Part shown: piece after piece, positions 21,678-34,009 of the stretch
Layout of the letters: each line of letters opens with the position of its first letter
Position numbering within the stretch: the first letter of the stretch is position 1
Assembly: GCA_911728455.2 (NCBI GenBank)
Contig: OU452227.1
Span: forward strand, 12,619,110 to 12,683,109
Reading direction: 5' to 3'
From: Marthasterias glacialis
Taxonomy: Eukaryota > Echinodermata > Asteroidea > Forcipulatida > Asteriidae
DNA length: 64,000 nt
Notes under the pieces: generated by a model
The model's database searches: none
What the model saw: the letters and a program-made list of their open reading frames with translations, nothing else
Told to the model about the DNA's origin: nothing
Position numbers and translations under genes: made by a program

Positions 21678-24600
21678 TTAACACGACTCTTCCATATTGC
21701 ACTCCTCTACATTGCTCATTTCCTTTAATTATAATTTAAGTGGCTTTGTTTATTCTCAAAAGACCTCTGTAAAGTGGCCACCCAAGACCAATACAGAGAG
21801 AGCTTGGTGGAGCTGTATTTTATTATGTCAAGGACACTGACTGTAACTTTTGATTTGGATCCTGGAGCAGGAAAAGACATCTGTATTTGTCAGGTGGCTT
21901 TTTTGTTCAGATGTCTGTTGTGATTTGATGGATTCAGATGTAGAAATACGATTATTTGTGAGGAGTGAATTAAAGATATAATGTTGAAGGTGCTGCTTTT
22001 TTAAAAATATTGTTTCTGATTTTTACCCGATACATGTACAAGTAGAAATGTTCATTTAGTGTTTCTCCTGCCCTTGCAAACTTGAGGTGGCCCACCTTAC
22101 TACATTTTGTGACCACGTTGCTAATTTTTTGCCAGCGCATATTCAAACTTCCGAGACGAAGTTGGTCCCAACCATATTGAGTTTTACGTGATTGAGATTC
22201 TTTTTCTTCAAATGCTTAAGTTTAACACAGTTTATGGCTATAAAAATTATGTTTACATTGTTTGGAATGTAAAATTTAGCGATGAAATATAGGAAAGTAG
22301 AATAAATGTAACATATCAACAAAGGAAACCTGAGAATAAGACTTGACCTCAGTTTTCCAGTTACTCGTTAACAATTCAGAATTTTACCCAACTGACATTC
22401 ATGTTATTATTAAACTAGATGTAATGGTTACACAAATTAGTGCGTGATTCGCAATTTGTACTGCATGTAGTCTAGAATCATTGAGGTCGAATAAGCATCC
22501 TTGTTTAAAGTTATAAGTTTTGTTTCAATGTTAGTTTTAACAAGTTATTTGGATTATATAAAAATTGAAATTGTTTAAAAAAAAATAACTGCTATGAGTA
22601 TTTTTCTTTTTCTTTTTTTCTAAGAGTTTTGTTTAGATAAATTTTATAAAGAAGATTTGATTTCATAAAAATAATTGTCTTCTTTCAACTTGTTTTCTCG
22701 TTCTCGATACCCACGAGACTTGAACAGTCCATATCACCACCTCCATGGGTGTAAATACTAGGGGGATGGGGGAATATATCCTCCCCCAGATTTTTGGTTC
22801 TTAAAAAACACAATTTGGTGGTTTTCACTGAAAAAGCACCCGATAGCTTAGCAAATGAATAAAACATTTCTTCAAATCCCTATCAAGACATCACCCACGT
22901 CTGTACAGGCCCGTATACACGGCGCCTGTACGTGTAAACAGTGAGTAGACGGTCATTTACATGAACTTTACGGAACTTAACTATACCCACCAAACAGCAC
23001 CGCTGTGACAAAATTGACAATGCTTAATCAATGTACTATGCAAAAAGCCGAAAAGAAATATTTTCTGTAATTATTTGAACAAACTACGTAGAACATTAAC
23101 AACACAGAGGGCATCCATAATGCAATCGAATGTCTGCTGTGGACTTAAATGTTACCTTCCCCATGCCCCCTTTGCTCGTGATCTCAGCATTGTTCTTTTT
23201 TTCCATGACCATCCCCCCTACTGTTCAGAACAAATTTACGCCACTGACCACCTCACTGTGAAGATTTGGCATGAAGGAAATTATACTCACAAAAAATGTT
23301 GTGTGGATTATTGGTTTTTTTTTTCATGACCTCTATGCATTAAGAACTAACAATTTGGATGTTTAGACGGAATCACCGCACATTTGTGTGAGTGCTGCAT
23401 TCTTGTCAGTTTTCAGACTGTGCAAGTTTTGTTTTAATCATAAAACTGAATTTTGAGTCGACCACCTCGCTCAGTTCATTAAGCCAGGAGAAACACTAGT
23501 GCACATGTACATGTACATGTACATGTACATGAATAAATCCTACTGTAAAATCTCTTTCCCTAAATTAAGGATTCAGATGGACTGAGAGCCGTAGGCCCAA
23601 ACAAGTGCTTGTGTCAGGCATTCCAATCTTATCCAAGTCCAAACAATTTGGTGTGGAGTGACATCGGAGAGGAGGATATAGGAGGATTGAGGTCACATGT
23701 CAGCAAAAAGGCCTAGGGAATAAGTGTTTATGTATATGACGCAAACTTTCTGAACTAAATGTAACGCTGCAAAATCTTTTGTTTGAGATGGAGATCTTTG
23801 GAAAGAGAAATACATTCCCAATATTTGACCCGGTATTTACATGTAGCTTCTGAGATACAGTACGGGATTGGTAATTGTCGGGAGCAGTGTTTGAATCTTT
23901 GTCCTCTGAGGGTATGATGTCAAAGTATTTTAGGTGCAATTTTATCGTACTTTTTGTACTTTCTCCTGAGCTTTTAGTACTTTTTGGAAATTCATGTTAA
24001 CTGTCAATTTTTAGTGCACAATATTTTGAAACAGAGGAATGAATTAGCCTAGAATGAATGAAGTGACTTTATCTTTGGATTAAGTTCACTGGATACCGGT
24101 GATCTTGGATTGTTTCCTATTGGTGTACATGTATGATGTACCACCCCTTTAACAGTATTGAACCATGAGTTAGGGAACAGTCAGAATAATCAATGTTTAA
24201 AACTTTCGATCTTTATTTGCAATTGTAGGTGGTTGGGTCAAAAAACAACAACTGATAATCGAAAATCAGTTTTCAAATAAAATAGTAGAGAAAAAAATTT
24301 AAGGGGGAGTATTTTCCCCCAGATCATCTGGCTTGTCTGTGCTGTGTATTACTATTGGTCAACCTTGTTGACCTCTGCGCCCACTGGGGAGATGGTGTGA
24401 ATTTCCTCTTTTGTTTGTAACTACAAAGTTGCCAGCTGGAAGCCAGGAAAAGCCATTGAAAACTCCTGAGCTGGGAGAACATTGATCTAAAAATAATCTG
24501 CTTCATTTGAGGCATTTCTGTAATCTTAAGTGTGTAGGGTATAGTCTGTAAAAAAATTTAAAATTAAAATTGTGGTGGTAGTGGGTGGTTAAAAAAATAC

Positions 24601-25449
24601 AAATAAAAAGATCAGCATTTTTACAAATCAGTTTATCTGAATTGCCCCTTTAATGCAGTATCCTTAATTGCACCACCACAACCCCTTCTTATACACACAC
24701 ACTAAAAAAAGAAGAAGAAACATTGACATTTAAGTGTGGACAAATAGCTCTGTCCGTTGCAATCAACAATGTGTAGATCTGTCTTTAAAATGGCGTGTAA
24801 TGGAGAAGCTGAAAAGGGCAAAGACGGAGACGACTGGACATGAGCGTGATCAGGGGTTCTTGAGTACGTTGGAGCGAGCATTCCCTGAAGGCATGAGTGT
24901 ATTTCTAGCGTTGCTTGGTCCAGATTGTAACATTTCTCAGCGTGATAATTGAGTCGTTCCACAAACTATTCCAAGCTTTGTAATGTGATAATCTCAGTGT
25001 ATGTTCCAGTGCAATTCCTTTAAAGTTACAATCAAGGGTCACATCGCACTTGCCTGCATAATCAAACATGAAGTGATGCGCCTCACTATTTTTATTGGCA
25101 GCCTCGCTTGTTTTCAAGTACAAAAAATTCGCCAAGGTGTGCTTTGGGATTTAAACTATGTTCTTCAATTTTTTCAATGCATTTGAATGCAAATAACCTT
25201 CCTAGTGCTGTATGGAATGGGTAAAAAATGGACTTAAAAAGTGGCAGACCCATGGGGTGCAAAGTACTGCAATCCCCCCCACCCCAAACATCTTTTATAT
25301 TTAAATATAAATTAAATTTGACTGGTGAATTTTTTAAAACTTGTCTCCCTGTCCCCAATGGGTTCCTTGTAAGAAGGACTGCCCTTGGTTATGTTTATAA
25401 CCAGTGATGGGTTTATGCCATCTAGGAAAGCATCGAGGCATCAGTTGTC

Positions 25450-25452
<3 letters not shown>
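21678..25452. other. No gene; unique sequence, one ACATGT array
   Basis: The longest recognised structure is a perfect ACATGT-type array at 23503-23531. Around 22744 (GGGTGTAAATACTAGGGGGA) and, inverted, 23230-23200 there is a similar G-rich phrase that may mark the ends of an old 500-bp element, but the pairing is too weak to call. No coding candidate. Confidence 0.4.
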
Positions 25453-25485
<33 letters not shown>

Positions 25486-25489
25486 AAAA
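25453..25489 (+). repeat. (GA)n microsatellite with A-run
   Basis: AAGAGAGAGA-type dinucleotide array followed by a poly-A run. It creates an ER-rich stretch in an 82-codon frame that is otherwise featureless. Confidence 0.95.
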
Positions 25490-26130
25490 GGCTTTTCATC
25501 TTTCCCTCCCCATCTGAAATTGACACTTTCATCTAATAAGGGGATCACCTATTGTCAGATTGTTAGGGGTGTTAATTTGCAGCAGAGCAGCGGATGTCAG
25601 AAGAGCGTTTTCACCATGAATACAAAAACCTGACGTGTTTTGGGCAGAGGTTGTACATGTATGCCAACTGTCTGAGGTTGCCAGAGGTAGTTTTAAAATG
25701 GTGTCTTTTGATCGGGGAACATTTTCGATCACAAGGAAACATTCAACACCTTTCAAGTTAAAATGACTCTCCCGTTTGAGGTAGATAATTGTCCATTGTT
25801 CACACCCGTCAAATAGTCACGGTCAGAAATATTAGCAGAGCTTCAGTTGTCGCTTATAGAAACAACTGTCAGATAGATTGTGGCGTTTGAGGATGATGCC
25901 GCCCTTGAATGTTCACAATCTTGTTGATCAAGCTTTTTAAAAGATTTTTTTTCTCCCGAAGAATCAGGTTGATCACATTATGTGTATGTAAATAACAATT
26001 TAATTGACCCATATCTTTCTTTATTGCACGCGAGGAGGATGACATTGATGGAACAATATGGATTTTTTTTTAATTTTGAAATGTTTTAAAAGGTAATGTA
26101 TAGGTGTTATCACAGAAAACTGTGTAAATA

Positions 26131-26816
26131 TTCAACCAGTTGCTGCCGGAATTCTTTTTTTTGTTTTCGTCCCCCTGTCTGAGATCTTTTGGAATCTTTT
26201 TTTCTTTGAGGGTACCGCTGACACAAAGAAACCCTGACTTGACAATGCCAAGAGAACAAAGCGGATCAGCTGATTTCCTCTTTTTTCTTCATTGTTGGTG
26301 TCATAAAAACTGGAAAACACTTTATAAACTTCTACAAGGGCTATTTCCGTGTTTTTTTTTCAATTTCGAAGTTGCATGCCTGTTTATTGGATCGTCCGTT
26401 TTGTTTCTCGACCAAGGAGAAAATGTCAAACTCACACAGCGTGAATTGCAAAACATCTGCAGTTACCTCTGGCATGGAACTAAACATGGAACCATGGCTC
26501 GATTGCCGACTCACTCTGACTTGTCTCCATTCAGCTGAAATACAATGAATGAACAATGGTGGAAGCCTCTCGATGCCTTGTAATCCCCTTCTACGAACAA
26601 AACAACAAAGGTTTGTAATCCAGGATTACACAAAAATCGCCTCTGAATAGCCACAAAATGCAAGTAAAATCAAGACCTTTTATGTCCATGTGTGGGTGAA
26701 ATTAAGTAGTTGAATGACCGGGTGACCCTCTGTCCATTGGTCTGAAATTACATAATTACATTCCAGGCAGGGGAAACATTTGCGTGTATTCACGTCATCC
26801 GGTGTCAACTGGTTGA
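26131..26816. mobile_element. Non-autonomous element, second copy of the 16603 family
   Basis: The left end TTCAACCAGTTGCTGCCGG is mirrored by the right end read inversely, TTCAACCAGTTGACACCGG, followed by ATGACGTGAATACACGC. Size (686 bp) and internal order match the copy at 16603-17266, but the outer TTAA has become TTCAA on both sides, so the bases may belong to the TIR rather than to the target site. A plus-strand 132-codon frame (26140-26538) is F/L-rich, lies inside the element and has no domain; it is not called as a gene. Confidence 0.65.
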
Positions 26817-28015
26817 ATAGTTTTAAAAATGAACATGTCATTACAGGCAAGTTTTTAATTTGGCTTTCTTCATTCTAAAAAATATGAGTATTTATTCCAA
26901 GATTTCACACACAAGCAAGGATTGTTGCTTGGTTTGCGTTACATTTTATGAAATGTCTAGATAATTGCAGTTATTTGTTGAATATTTTGTGCTGAATTTG
27001 AAGTGCTGTAATGCAGTCGAGTATATTCATATTTTTGAAATTATGAAATGAGGAGCTCAGTGCCTACTTTGAAACGTCAAACAATCATCCCTTTGAACAT
27101 GGAGGCCTCCGTGTTTTGACCCCCTCAGTAAAATCTTGGTTTATCACTTGCCCACCCTCTTTCTAGAATGAGTTTGACCGTCCCATATTTAGATGATCAC
27201 CCAATATTGGGCCACGCAAAGAGAAAAACCTGTTGTTTAGCATCATTGATGTTCAATTTCTGCAGGTTGGGAGGGAGTTTTTAAAAATCTTCCCCCCCCC
27301 CAATCAGTCAATACAATACATCATCAATGACAGCACCCGTCATGTGAAAACAGTATAGGTTAGTCTGGTGCACACCAAGGCAATGAGCACCATGCTTCTT
27401 GCTACATGAAGTCTCGGCTCCAAGTGGGTATTATTAGTCCAGTTCTGTTTGGCTATCAATCATCCCAACAATTGCAGGTGATGATATTAACATGTAAACA
27501 GTTTACTTCGTGTCCACTACATATGCTACATATGTAGTTTGTTGCAATGTTAAGTGGTTTTTAAATGTAACAAAGTTTGTTTGTTTTTTGCGAGAAAAAT
27601 AGAGACCGGTGGGGGTGTTTTTGCCAGTTGGGCAGTAGTCTTGCATAGTGGATTGTGTATGTATCACAGACATATGTCTACACAATCCACTATCAATCAC
27701 TGACACCTTGGGCCAAGACTAGTCGGGCAGGAATGCTCAGCAACTTTTTTTTACAAGGCCTTAACACCTGTCACATAGTCAGGAGCCAGGAGTGTAGGAA
27801 ATGTCAGCAGAGCCTAGCATCAGATGTCAGATGTGTTATAGGATTTCACATCTAGCCATTTATATTACATAGTCACGAAGTGCAACCATGAGTGCACCTT
27901 TACTATCATGCATCAATCCATCTATGTTGAAATGTGATACCCTGGGCAAAATCACCTAATGCTGTTAAAATCAGTAAATATCCTGTAACAAATCGATTTG
28001 GTTAGTGAAGAACAT
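26817..28015. other. No gene; one short perfect hairpin
   Basis: Apart from the 47-bp palindrome at 27646-27692 and a C-run near 27292-27302, nothing was recognised. Confidence 0.45.
27646..27692. repeat. Short inverted repeat (15-bp arms)
   Basis: TAGTGGATTGTGTATG and its inverse, ending ACACAATCCACTA, are separated by TATCACAGACATATGTC-type sequence. TAGTCTTG and CAAGACTA lie just outside, also inverted. It could be a hairpin element remnant. Confidence 0.6.
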
Positions 28016-28200
28016 GGCCTAGTTTCAAAGAGCTGGTAAGCAGAAAGTAAACATTGCTTAGCGGGAACATGTTACCAGTTGAAAATGACATCAAAATTCA
28101 CACTTCTTGAACGAAGCAGGTGCCCTGCTAGTTTTGCGCTAAGCAGAGAAATTTGCCTGGCAAAATTTTCTGCTGAAATAGCTTCATTAAATTGAGCCCA
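28016..28200 (-). mobile_element. GGGCCC-family MITE, diverged, reverse orientation
   Basis: Recognised from TTTCAAAGAGCTGGTAAGCA at one end and GCTTCATTAAATTGAGCCCA at the other. TTAGCGGGAACATGTTACCAG and CTAAGCAGAGAAATTTGC preserve the core on the minus strand. Both GGGCCC termini are mutated. Confidence 0.65.
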
Positions 28201-29217
28201 ACAGGGAGTCCGTGTTCATTACATAGAGAATGTGTTTGAGCTAAGTACAGTTTTTTTCTGAGGTTGGCAAAAGCATACACAGTATTGTATCGGGGCCTAC
28301 ATGTAAAGTGCATTGCTAAACGCTCCTGTTCATACAGGCATGTATTTTGGTGATATTATACTTCCAGGTGAATGGTTTCATTCACTTTTTATTGTACACG
28401 GTAGGCTAAACTATTATTGCATTATTTCTTGTGACCGATTCCTTACAAAGTGGCCTCTATTTTTAGATAATGCAAAAAAGAAGAAGATACTATGTAGATT
28501 GTGTATTAAGAGGTTTTTTCCTATGAACATAATATCGTGTACATGTGGATACATGTAAGTAAATCCATGGTCTAGACATAACTTAATTCTGCCTCTTAGT
28601 TACAGACTTTCAAGGGGAGGAACGGGCCAAGGCGGAAGAGCCAAATGCTGACCTCTGACCTCTTTGTTTGCTGAAAAGACTCCCAAGTAAAGAGGGAGCT
28701 GTGCTGTTTTGTTTTGGTTACCGCACTCTAAACAAGTTACAAGCAAATCAAGGTCACTTGGATACTTGTACACAGACTGCATCCAGGCATAAACAAGGCA
28801 TGTACTTGTTGTGTTGATGCTGCATGTTTCATGGTCATAAATGATGCTTGTACATTTGTATGAGGTGCACATTATGTAGATATGTGTGCAAAAATAAGAA
28901 CTTGAGATCGAGTGAAAATATATGACAAATAATTTACAGCCTGCCAATTGTTTTGTAAATGTTCAGATTTCCTTTTTGGCTTCGGTATTTTTTATAACTA
29001 TTTTCGGTATTTTTTTAAGTTTCTTTTTGTTAGGGTAGGGCAATATTATTGAGAAGTGCAGTAAAATCCATGTATGAGGAACATCTACAAGTAAATGAAT
29101 TCACTTATGGTTTATTTTTGAAATAGCATCATGTAAATTGTTCTGTGGAAATCTTACTTGAAATAGAATAAAAGAAAATGAAAGTGCAAAACAATGAGAA
29201 GTTGTTTTACACGACCA
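28201..29217. other. No gene or recognisable repeat
   Basis: Two frames of 115 and 81 codons were inspected; composition and context are not gene-like. Confidence 0.4.
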
Positions 29218-29360
29218 GGGCACAAAAAGTAAACTAAGCACAAATTAATTTTGCTCACCAAAATATCCGGTTAAACACGGTTTCCTGCTTACTTTTGCTT
29301 AGCAGAAAATTGTTCAGCAAAAACATGTTCAGCTTAAACAGGTCAATGAAATCGGACCCA
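29218..29360 (-). mobile_element. GGGCCC-family MITE, internally shortened
   Basis: GGGCACAAAAAGTAAACTAA to GGTCAATGAAATCGGACCC. The stretch TTTTGCTTAGCAGAAAATTG is well kept, but the GGTAACCAGCC region has degraded to CCGGTTAAACACGG. Confidence 0.6.
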
Positions 29361-29617
29361 GCTGTTTGTCATTTGGAGAAAACATTTAAATTTAGGCGAA
29401 AAGTTGAAATGGATACATATGAGTGCTTTCCAACACAGGAATGCAACTTAAATAATTTGTGCTGTTTTTGCAGGAAAGGAATGAAATGCATTGATACTTG
29501 TAAGGTATTTTCTCCCATAATTTGCATTTACAGTATGACAGAAAACACAGTGAAAGGGGGCCACTTGTCTACTGTAACGTCAGCAGTTTTTCCAATGGTC
29601 TTAACTTCTTTTTAAGT

Positions 29618-29886
29618 AACCACCCACCAATGTTTCAACATATGAATGGACATGTAGGCTTATGCTGAAAATATTCTGAGTTGAATAGGATTAGTGAATT
29701 TTTAATTACTCTCAAATTTCATTTAAAAAATGGACGAAAAATGTGAAGAGATTTTCCTTTCAATTTTGATGAAATTTTGAGGGTGATTTTAAAATACAAA
29801 CTACATACATCCAGTGAATCAACTCAAATTATTTTCAGTATAGGCCTTCATGCCCCTTCACATGTTGAAACACTTTTGGCTGGTTC
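29618..29886. mobile_element. Long hairpin (foldback) MITE, 269 bp
   Basis: The left arm AACCACCCACCAATGTTTC, then AACATATGAATGGACATG, AGGCTTATGCTGAAAATA and TTCTGAGTTGA, is matched on the opposite strand by the right arm AACCAGCCAAAAGTGTTTC, AACATGTGAAGGGGCATG, AGGCCTATACTGAAAATA and ATTTGAGTTGA. The pairing continues towards the centre (CTCTCAAATTTCAT with ATGAAATTTTGAGGG). Each arm is about 110 bp and almost the whole element can fold into one hairpin. No coding capacity. Confidence 0.8.
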
Positions 29887-30420
29887 AGGTACTTAAAAAA
29901 AAAGATTAAACCATTGGAAAAACTGCTAACGTGACGGATGCAAAGTGGCGCCTTTTACTGTCTTTCCTGTCATACACAATGTACATGTCCTTGTTTTGTT
30001 CTCATTCCTTCATCATCACGATGAAGAACCTCTAAAAAACAGAGATAGGCCATAAACATGTTGTCTCATGCGCAGCAGCGCTGGACACCTTTCTGCTCGG
30101 AGGAAATAATGCCCTAGCTTTCAGGGAAACCGGGCTTCCCCTCCAGTGAAACCCCGTTTCCTGCAGATGGGAGGGATATCTACTAATTGCTACTCCTGGT
30201 TTTCAGATGTGACTTAAAGTGGTGCTGTAGGTTCATGGGTCAGGTGTGATTTGTTTCCCTCTCACCTCACCTCTTCCTCTCTCTCCCCTGGGGCTGTTGA
30301 TGTAACTGGTTATTAATACTGCTACTTTCTCGTACATTTGCTACCAACAAGCTCATTTAGTTGATTAAAAAGAGTTCTACGTCTGTGTGTATTTGTTGGT
30401 TAGGGATACATATTTTTCTG

Positions 30421-30616
30421 GTTTTTACATTTTATTCTGGTTTTGATGTGTGATAAGCACTTTCTGCATCCTGAAAAAAAAAAAAAAAAACATCCACGGG
30501 CATACTACTAGAGATTCGAACCTATGACCCCTGCTATTCTAGAGCAGGTGTCTTATCACTAGACCACGCCCGGTGACAAGAGGCTAGTTTGAATCCTGTT
30601 AGCAGTGGCTAACGCA
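30421..30616 (-). mobile_element. tRNA-derived SINE, type T, copy 2
   Basis: On the minus strand, TGGTCTAGTGATAAG (A-box region) and GGTTCGAATCTC (B box) lie about 35 bp apart in a clover-leaf-like arrangement: GGGCGTGGTCTAGTG, TGCTCTAGAATAGCAGG and GGTCATAGGTTCGAATC. A CATGGATG-type joint and an 18-base T-run (A-run on plus, 30475-30492) follow, then TCAGGATGCAGAAAGTGC. The acceptor stem does not pair cleanly, so it is a SINE head rather than a tRNA gene. Confidence 0.7.
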
Positions 30617-30736
30617 ACAATTTAATATAATGTAGGCTAATAATTGCATCGGGGATAAAGAATATTATTTTGATTTTTACCCAACACTGATTTGTGATTT
30701 ATAAGCAATGTATCCTCAGTGCTTGCCCAAGCCCAT

Positions 30737-30922
30737 GGTCCAATGTCATAGAGCTGCTTAAGCACAAAAAGAACAAGTAGCTAAGCACAACGCAATTTTG
30801 CAATAAGGTTACCAGCCAAGATATCATATCAAACCTACTATCTGCACTGGTTTTCTGCTCAGTTTTGCTTAGCAGAAAATTGCTTAGAAAGATTTTCTGC
30901 TGAAGCAGAGCTATGAAAATTG
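30737..30922 (-). mobile_element. GGGCCC-family MITE, reverse orientation
   Basis: GGTCCAATGTCATAGAGCTG at the left and CAGAGCTATGAAAATTG at the right. It keeps AAGCACAAAAAGAACAAGTA, AATAAGGTTACCAGCCAAGA and GCTTAGCAGAAAATTGCTTA. The 94-codon minus-strand frame overlapping it is repeat-derived. Confidence 0.75.
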
Positions 30923-33232
30923 TAGTGTTCATGTGTACATGTGCATGTCTGTAATCAACATATTGTGCGCATTTTGCACACAATACATTTCATTTATTTA
31001 TTTTCAAAATAGGACCTGCACAATTTGTTTTTAGGTTATTGGGTCATTTTGTTTCATCACACTGGCACTGCACAGCAGATCAATTGTTAAAGGCATGTCC
31101 CGGTAAACTAGGATGGCAGGAAATTTCAGATTCGGATGCATAATAAAGTCCTTGGCTTGGGCAACCTTCTCTGGGTAGAGTACATGTGATGTAAGTAGAA
31201 TAAATGTATAGTGTTGTTATCAAGATGGTCAGGGAGATGGAGTTGTGTTTTATGCGCATATTTTAAACACTGTCCAAGTTGTTGTTATTCAGTGTGCTTC
31301 AACTGGCATGAAGCCATTTTGGTCCGACGACGTTACAACTGCAAGAGAATTTACCATGAATGCATGATTGCCTCTCATCCATTTAAAAACCCTCTTGTTA
31401 AAACCACTGGCCGGGAGAGATCGGGGGGGGGGGGGAATCAATTTGTGAATATCTTTGATGGCAAGACAAAATCATCAGGACTTCAAGCAAGGACTTTATA
31501 CACTGTGTATTGTACAGCTTCTGTCAGTGTTACATGTAGCTGCCTTCTTCCTGTAAGAGGAAAGCCTCTTCGTCAATTTTCCATTTCACTCTGTCTTGAA
31601 CTGTGTGTTGCCAAGCAATGCCCTTTTATCTTCTTAATTCACCCCCTCTTTTTTCTGGTTCGGTTTTCTCAGAGTCCAATTGGTTGTTTTGCATAGTCCA
31701 CTTGTTGTCTTACCCTCCCAAGCCCTTCCGAATCCTGTCCCAAAACACTCTCAGCCCAATGTCATGAAGCTACATGCCTAGTTCACTTTAGGGTGAATCT
31801 TTCCATAAAAGAAAACACCATGTTGTGCCATACCATGAAAACGGCAACCCTCTTTGAACAAACCACCAGTTAGTGACTGCATGTCAACACTTATCAAGCA
31901 TTTTATGATTTACCCCGCGCTGTGGTTCTTTTCTCTCTTGCTGAGTGGCCTTCCAATAAATGCTCAGCTCTTGGAGGGTTCTGACATGTTTCCGGTTTGT
32001 TGACCCCTGCAGGTTTTTCTCTCGGTTAAAGGGAAAGTATTGAATCGATACTTTGGTAAAAGGGCAGTTCCACAGTAAAGGGATGCGCAAATGTACCCAA
32101 AATAACTCTTTGAATGAGGTATGAGAGGTTAAGATGCAATGAAGTATTTTGCCCAACTGTTTTCTTGCATTCTCCTATGCAGTCAATGAGTGTTCAAACA
32201 AAACATAAAAATTGAGATATTAGGATTTAAGTAATTAAGGTGTAATTAAAAAAAGGTAACGTATGTAACAAAAGACAGAAACACATGGACAGGACAATGG
32301 CAACATTAAACAAATCTCTTTATCTAGAGGGGGGTTCCACCTACATTCCTGACCCTTTATGCTTGTACTAAAAGATTAAAAAAAAAAAAAAAACATTTTA
32401 AACAGTGGCCAGCCACCAATCAAGGTCATATACCACACAAGACCAGGTCTTCACACTGTTATTGCCATTAATAAATACCTTTTAGCAAAAGAAAGGACGG
32501 TAAAAATCATCAGATTTTGTTATTTTTCTTTTGCCGATATTTTCTTTTCATGTTCAAGGCTGTTCTTTTTTTTTTTTACGTGGCATCTAATCTCTTACAC
32601 ATAATTACATGTAACTATCATGCATGTTTTCTAGAACCAGACTATGAGCTTTGAAAATGAATAGTACCATAAAAGGAAAAACTTTGGTTGGTGTTCAGCT
32701 TTATGCTTACCTTAAATTGATATACTGTCTGCAGGTTCAAGCGTATATTTGTATGGTATGTGCGTGCACGTGGCAGCAACATCTCTTACTAAAATACAAA
32801 AAGCGAAAATACGCACAAAGAAAACAGTTGCTTTGATAGTTCCCAGCACAACATACACAGTGCAAACAGAATTTACATAACAATATGCTTGTTTAGGGGC
32901 CATTTATTCACTAGTGCACAGAACTGGTCTTTATATCACATTTTAACACAGCCTCACGTGACCAGTTAGACCAATTAGGGTGCACAAACTCTCTGAGGCA
33001 TTTATTTTAGTAATATTATTTAAAACATTTGTTTTTAGTTTCAAGCTGAAAGTTTACTGATTATAAAAACCGTACCAGTACCAATCCTCCAGAGAAATAT
33101 TTCTGTCTGATATACTGCCAAAGTCAAGAAAATATTTTTTTTGGATGCCCCTCCCTTCCCCTAGATCGCAATAATATCTACAACAATTTCCAGAAATCAA
33201 AATAAGCCTGATAGGAACATTAAAAAAAAAAA
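30923..33232. other. No gene called; unique sequence
   Basis: Contains a plus-strand frame of 161 codons (31211-31696) that crosses a poly-G run encoding GGGG, has no recognisable motif and no splice or promoter context. A poly-A run is at 32377-32393. The 31751 stretch (CAGCCCAATGTCATGAAGC) looks like a lone MITE terminus. Confidence 0.4.
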
Positions 33233-33324
33233 ACCAATCTGTGCTTGTGCGTAGACGCACGCGTGCAGCGGCCATAGCTGCGGTGGTGCAAACCACCAAG
33301 GATGAGCTGCTTGGGTTAGTGTAT
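33233..33324. mobile_element. CpG-rich TIR MITE, right half only
   Basis: ACCAATCTGTGCTTGTGCG through GGTGGTGCAAACCACC to GAGCTGCTTGGGTTAGTGTA matches the right half of the complete copy at 21471-21677, including the terminal TAGTGTA. The left arm is missing and an A-run (33221-33232) sits at the break, which suggests truncation. Confidence 0.7.
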
Positions 33325-33729
33325 GTTGGGTCACATAAAGTGCGGATTTGAGTCTTTGACAAATTACCAATGTTCTTCTTTAAGGTTGAGAAAACAAACA
33401 AATAAAAGTGTACAGCTTGGTATCAATGTAAGATTTTCAGTATAGAAGAATCCAGATAAATATAATATACATAAAAACATATACAAATCCAAAAATGTGT
33501 GTATTGGATTGATAATCATCTTTTCTGTTTTAAGAGAGCGTTATGTGTTGCCCCAGTTTCAGTTGTATCACCCAGCTAGACACTATTTTTCAATTGGTGT
33601 TTAATTGAGCTAAGGGTGATCCAATGATCAATTATTAGACTGTTTATATTGCAATTAAATTCCCCAGAGTGTGGCCTCATCATAATTAGAGCTAACTCTG
33701 TGTGGTATGTGCACAGAGCAGCAGGCCAA

Positions 33730-33909
33730 GGTCCAATTTCATCAAGCAGAAAAAAAAGAAAAATGCTGAACAGTTTTATTTGCAGGGAACCAGTCAGGGG
33801 CTATGTGCATTGCACAGTGTCTTGGCTGATAACCTATTTCAAGTTAGCAGGACTTGAACTGGCTTAGCAGAATTTTGTGCTTCACACCTTCATAAACTTG
33901 TTAGTCCCT
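33730..33909 (+). mobile_element. GGGCCC-family MITE, diverged
   Basis: Starts GGTCCAATTTCATCAAGCAG and ends CCTTCATAAACTTGTTAGTCCC. The core GCAGGGAACCAGTCAGGGG and TCTTGGCTGATAACC remains. It lies 100 bp upstream of a SINE. Confidence 0.7.
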
Positions 33910-34009
33910 GTTGCAGTTCATTCTTGTATTAGGACAATGCACTTTTTCTTCAGCAGTAAGCATGTTCATGTACATGTAGAACATGAATCTCTACATTTAA
34001 CATTTTGGC

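Noticed and set aside
22740..23250. Possible 500-bp element bounded by GGTGTAAAT and its inverse
   Set aside because: The inverted similarity is short and G/C-run driven; ends cannot be fixed.
26140..26538. 132-codon plus-strand frame
   Set aside because: F/L-rich, lies wholly inside a non-autonomous element and is not preserved in the second copy at 16603.
30496..30577. Possible tRNA gene on the minus strand
   Set aside because: A and B boxes are present but the acceptor stem does not close and the surrounding sequence matches another SINE copy at 12456.
31211..31696. 161-codon plus-strand frame
   Set aside because: Crosses a poly-G run, cysteine- and serine-rich without pattern, no motif or gene context.
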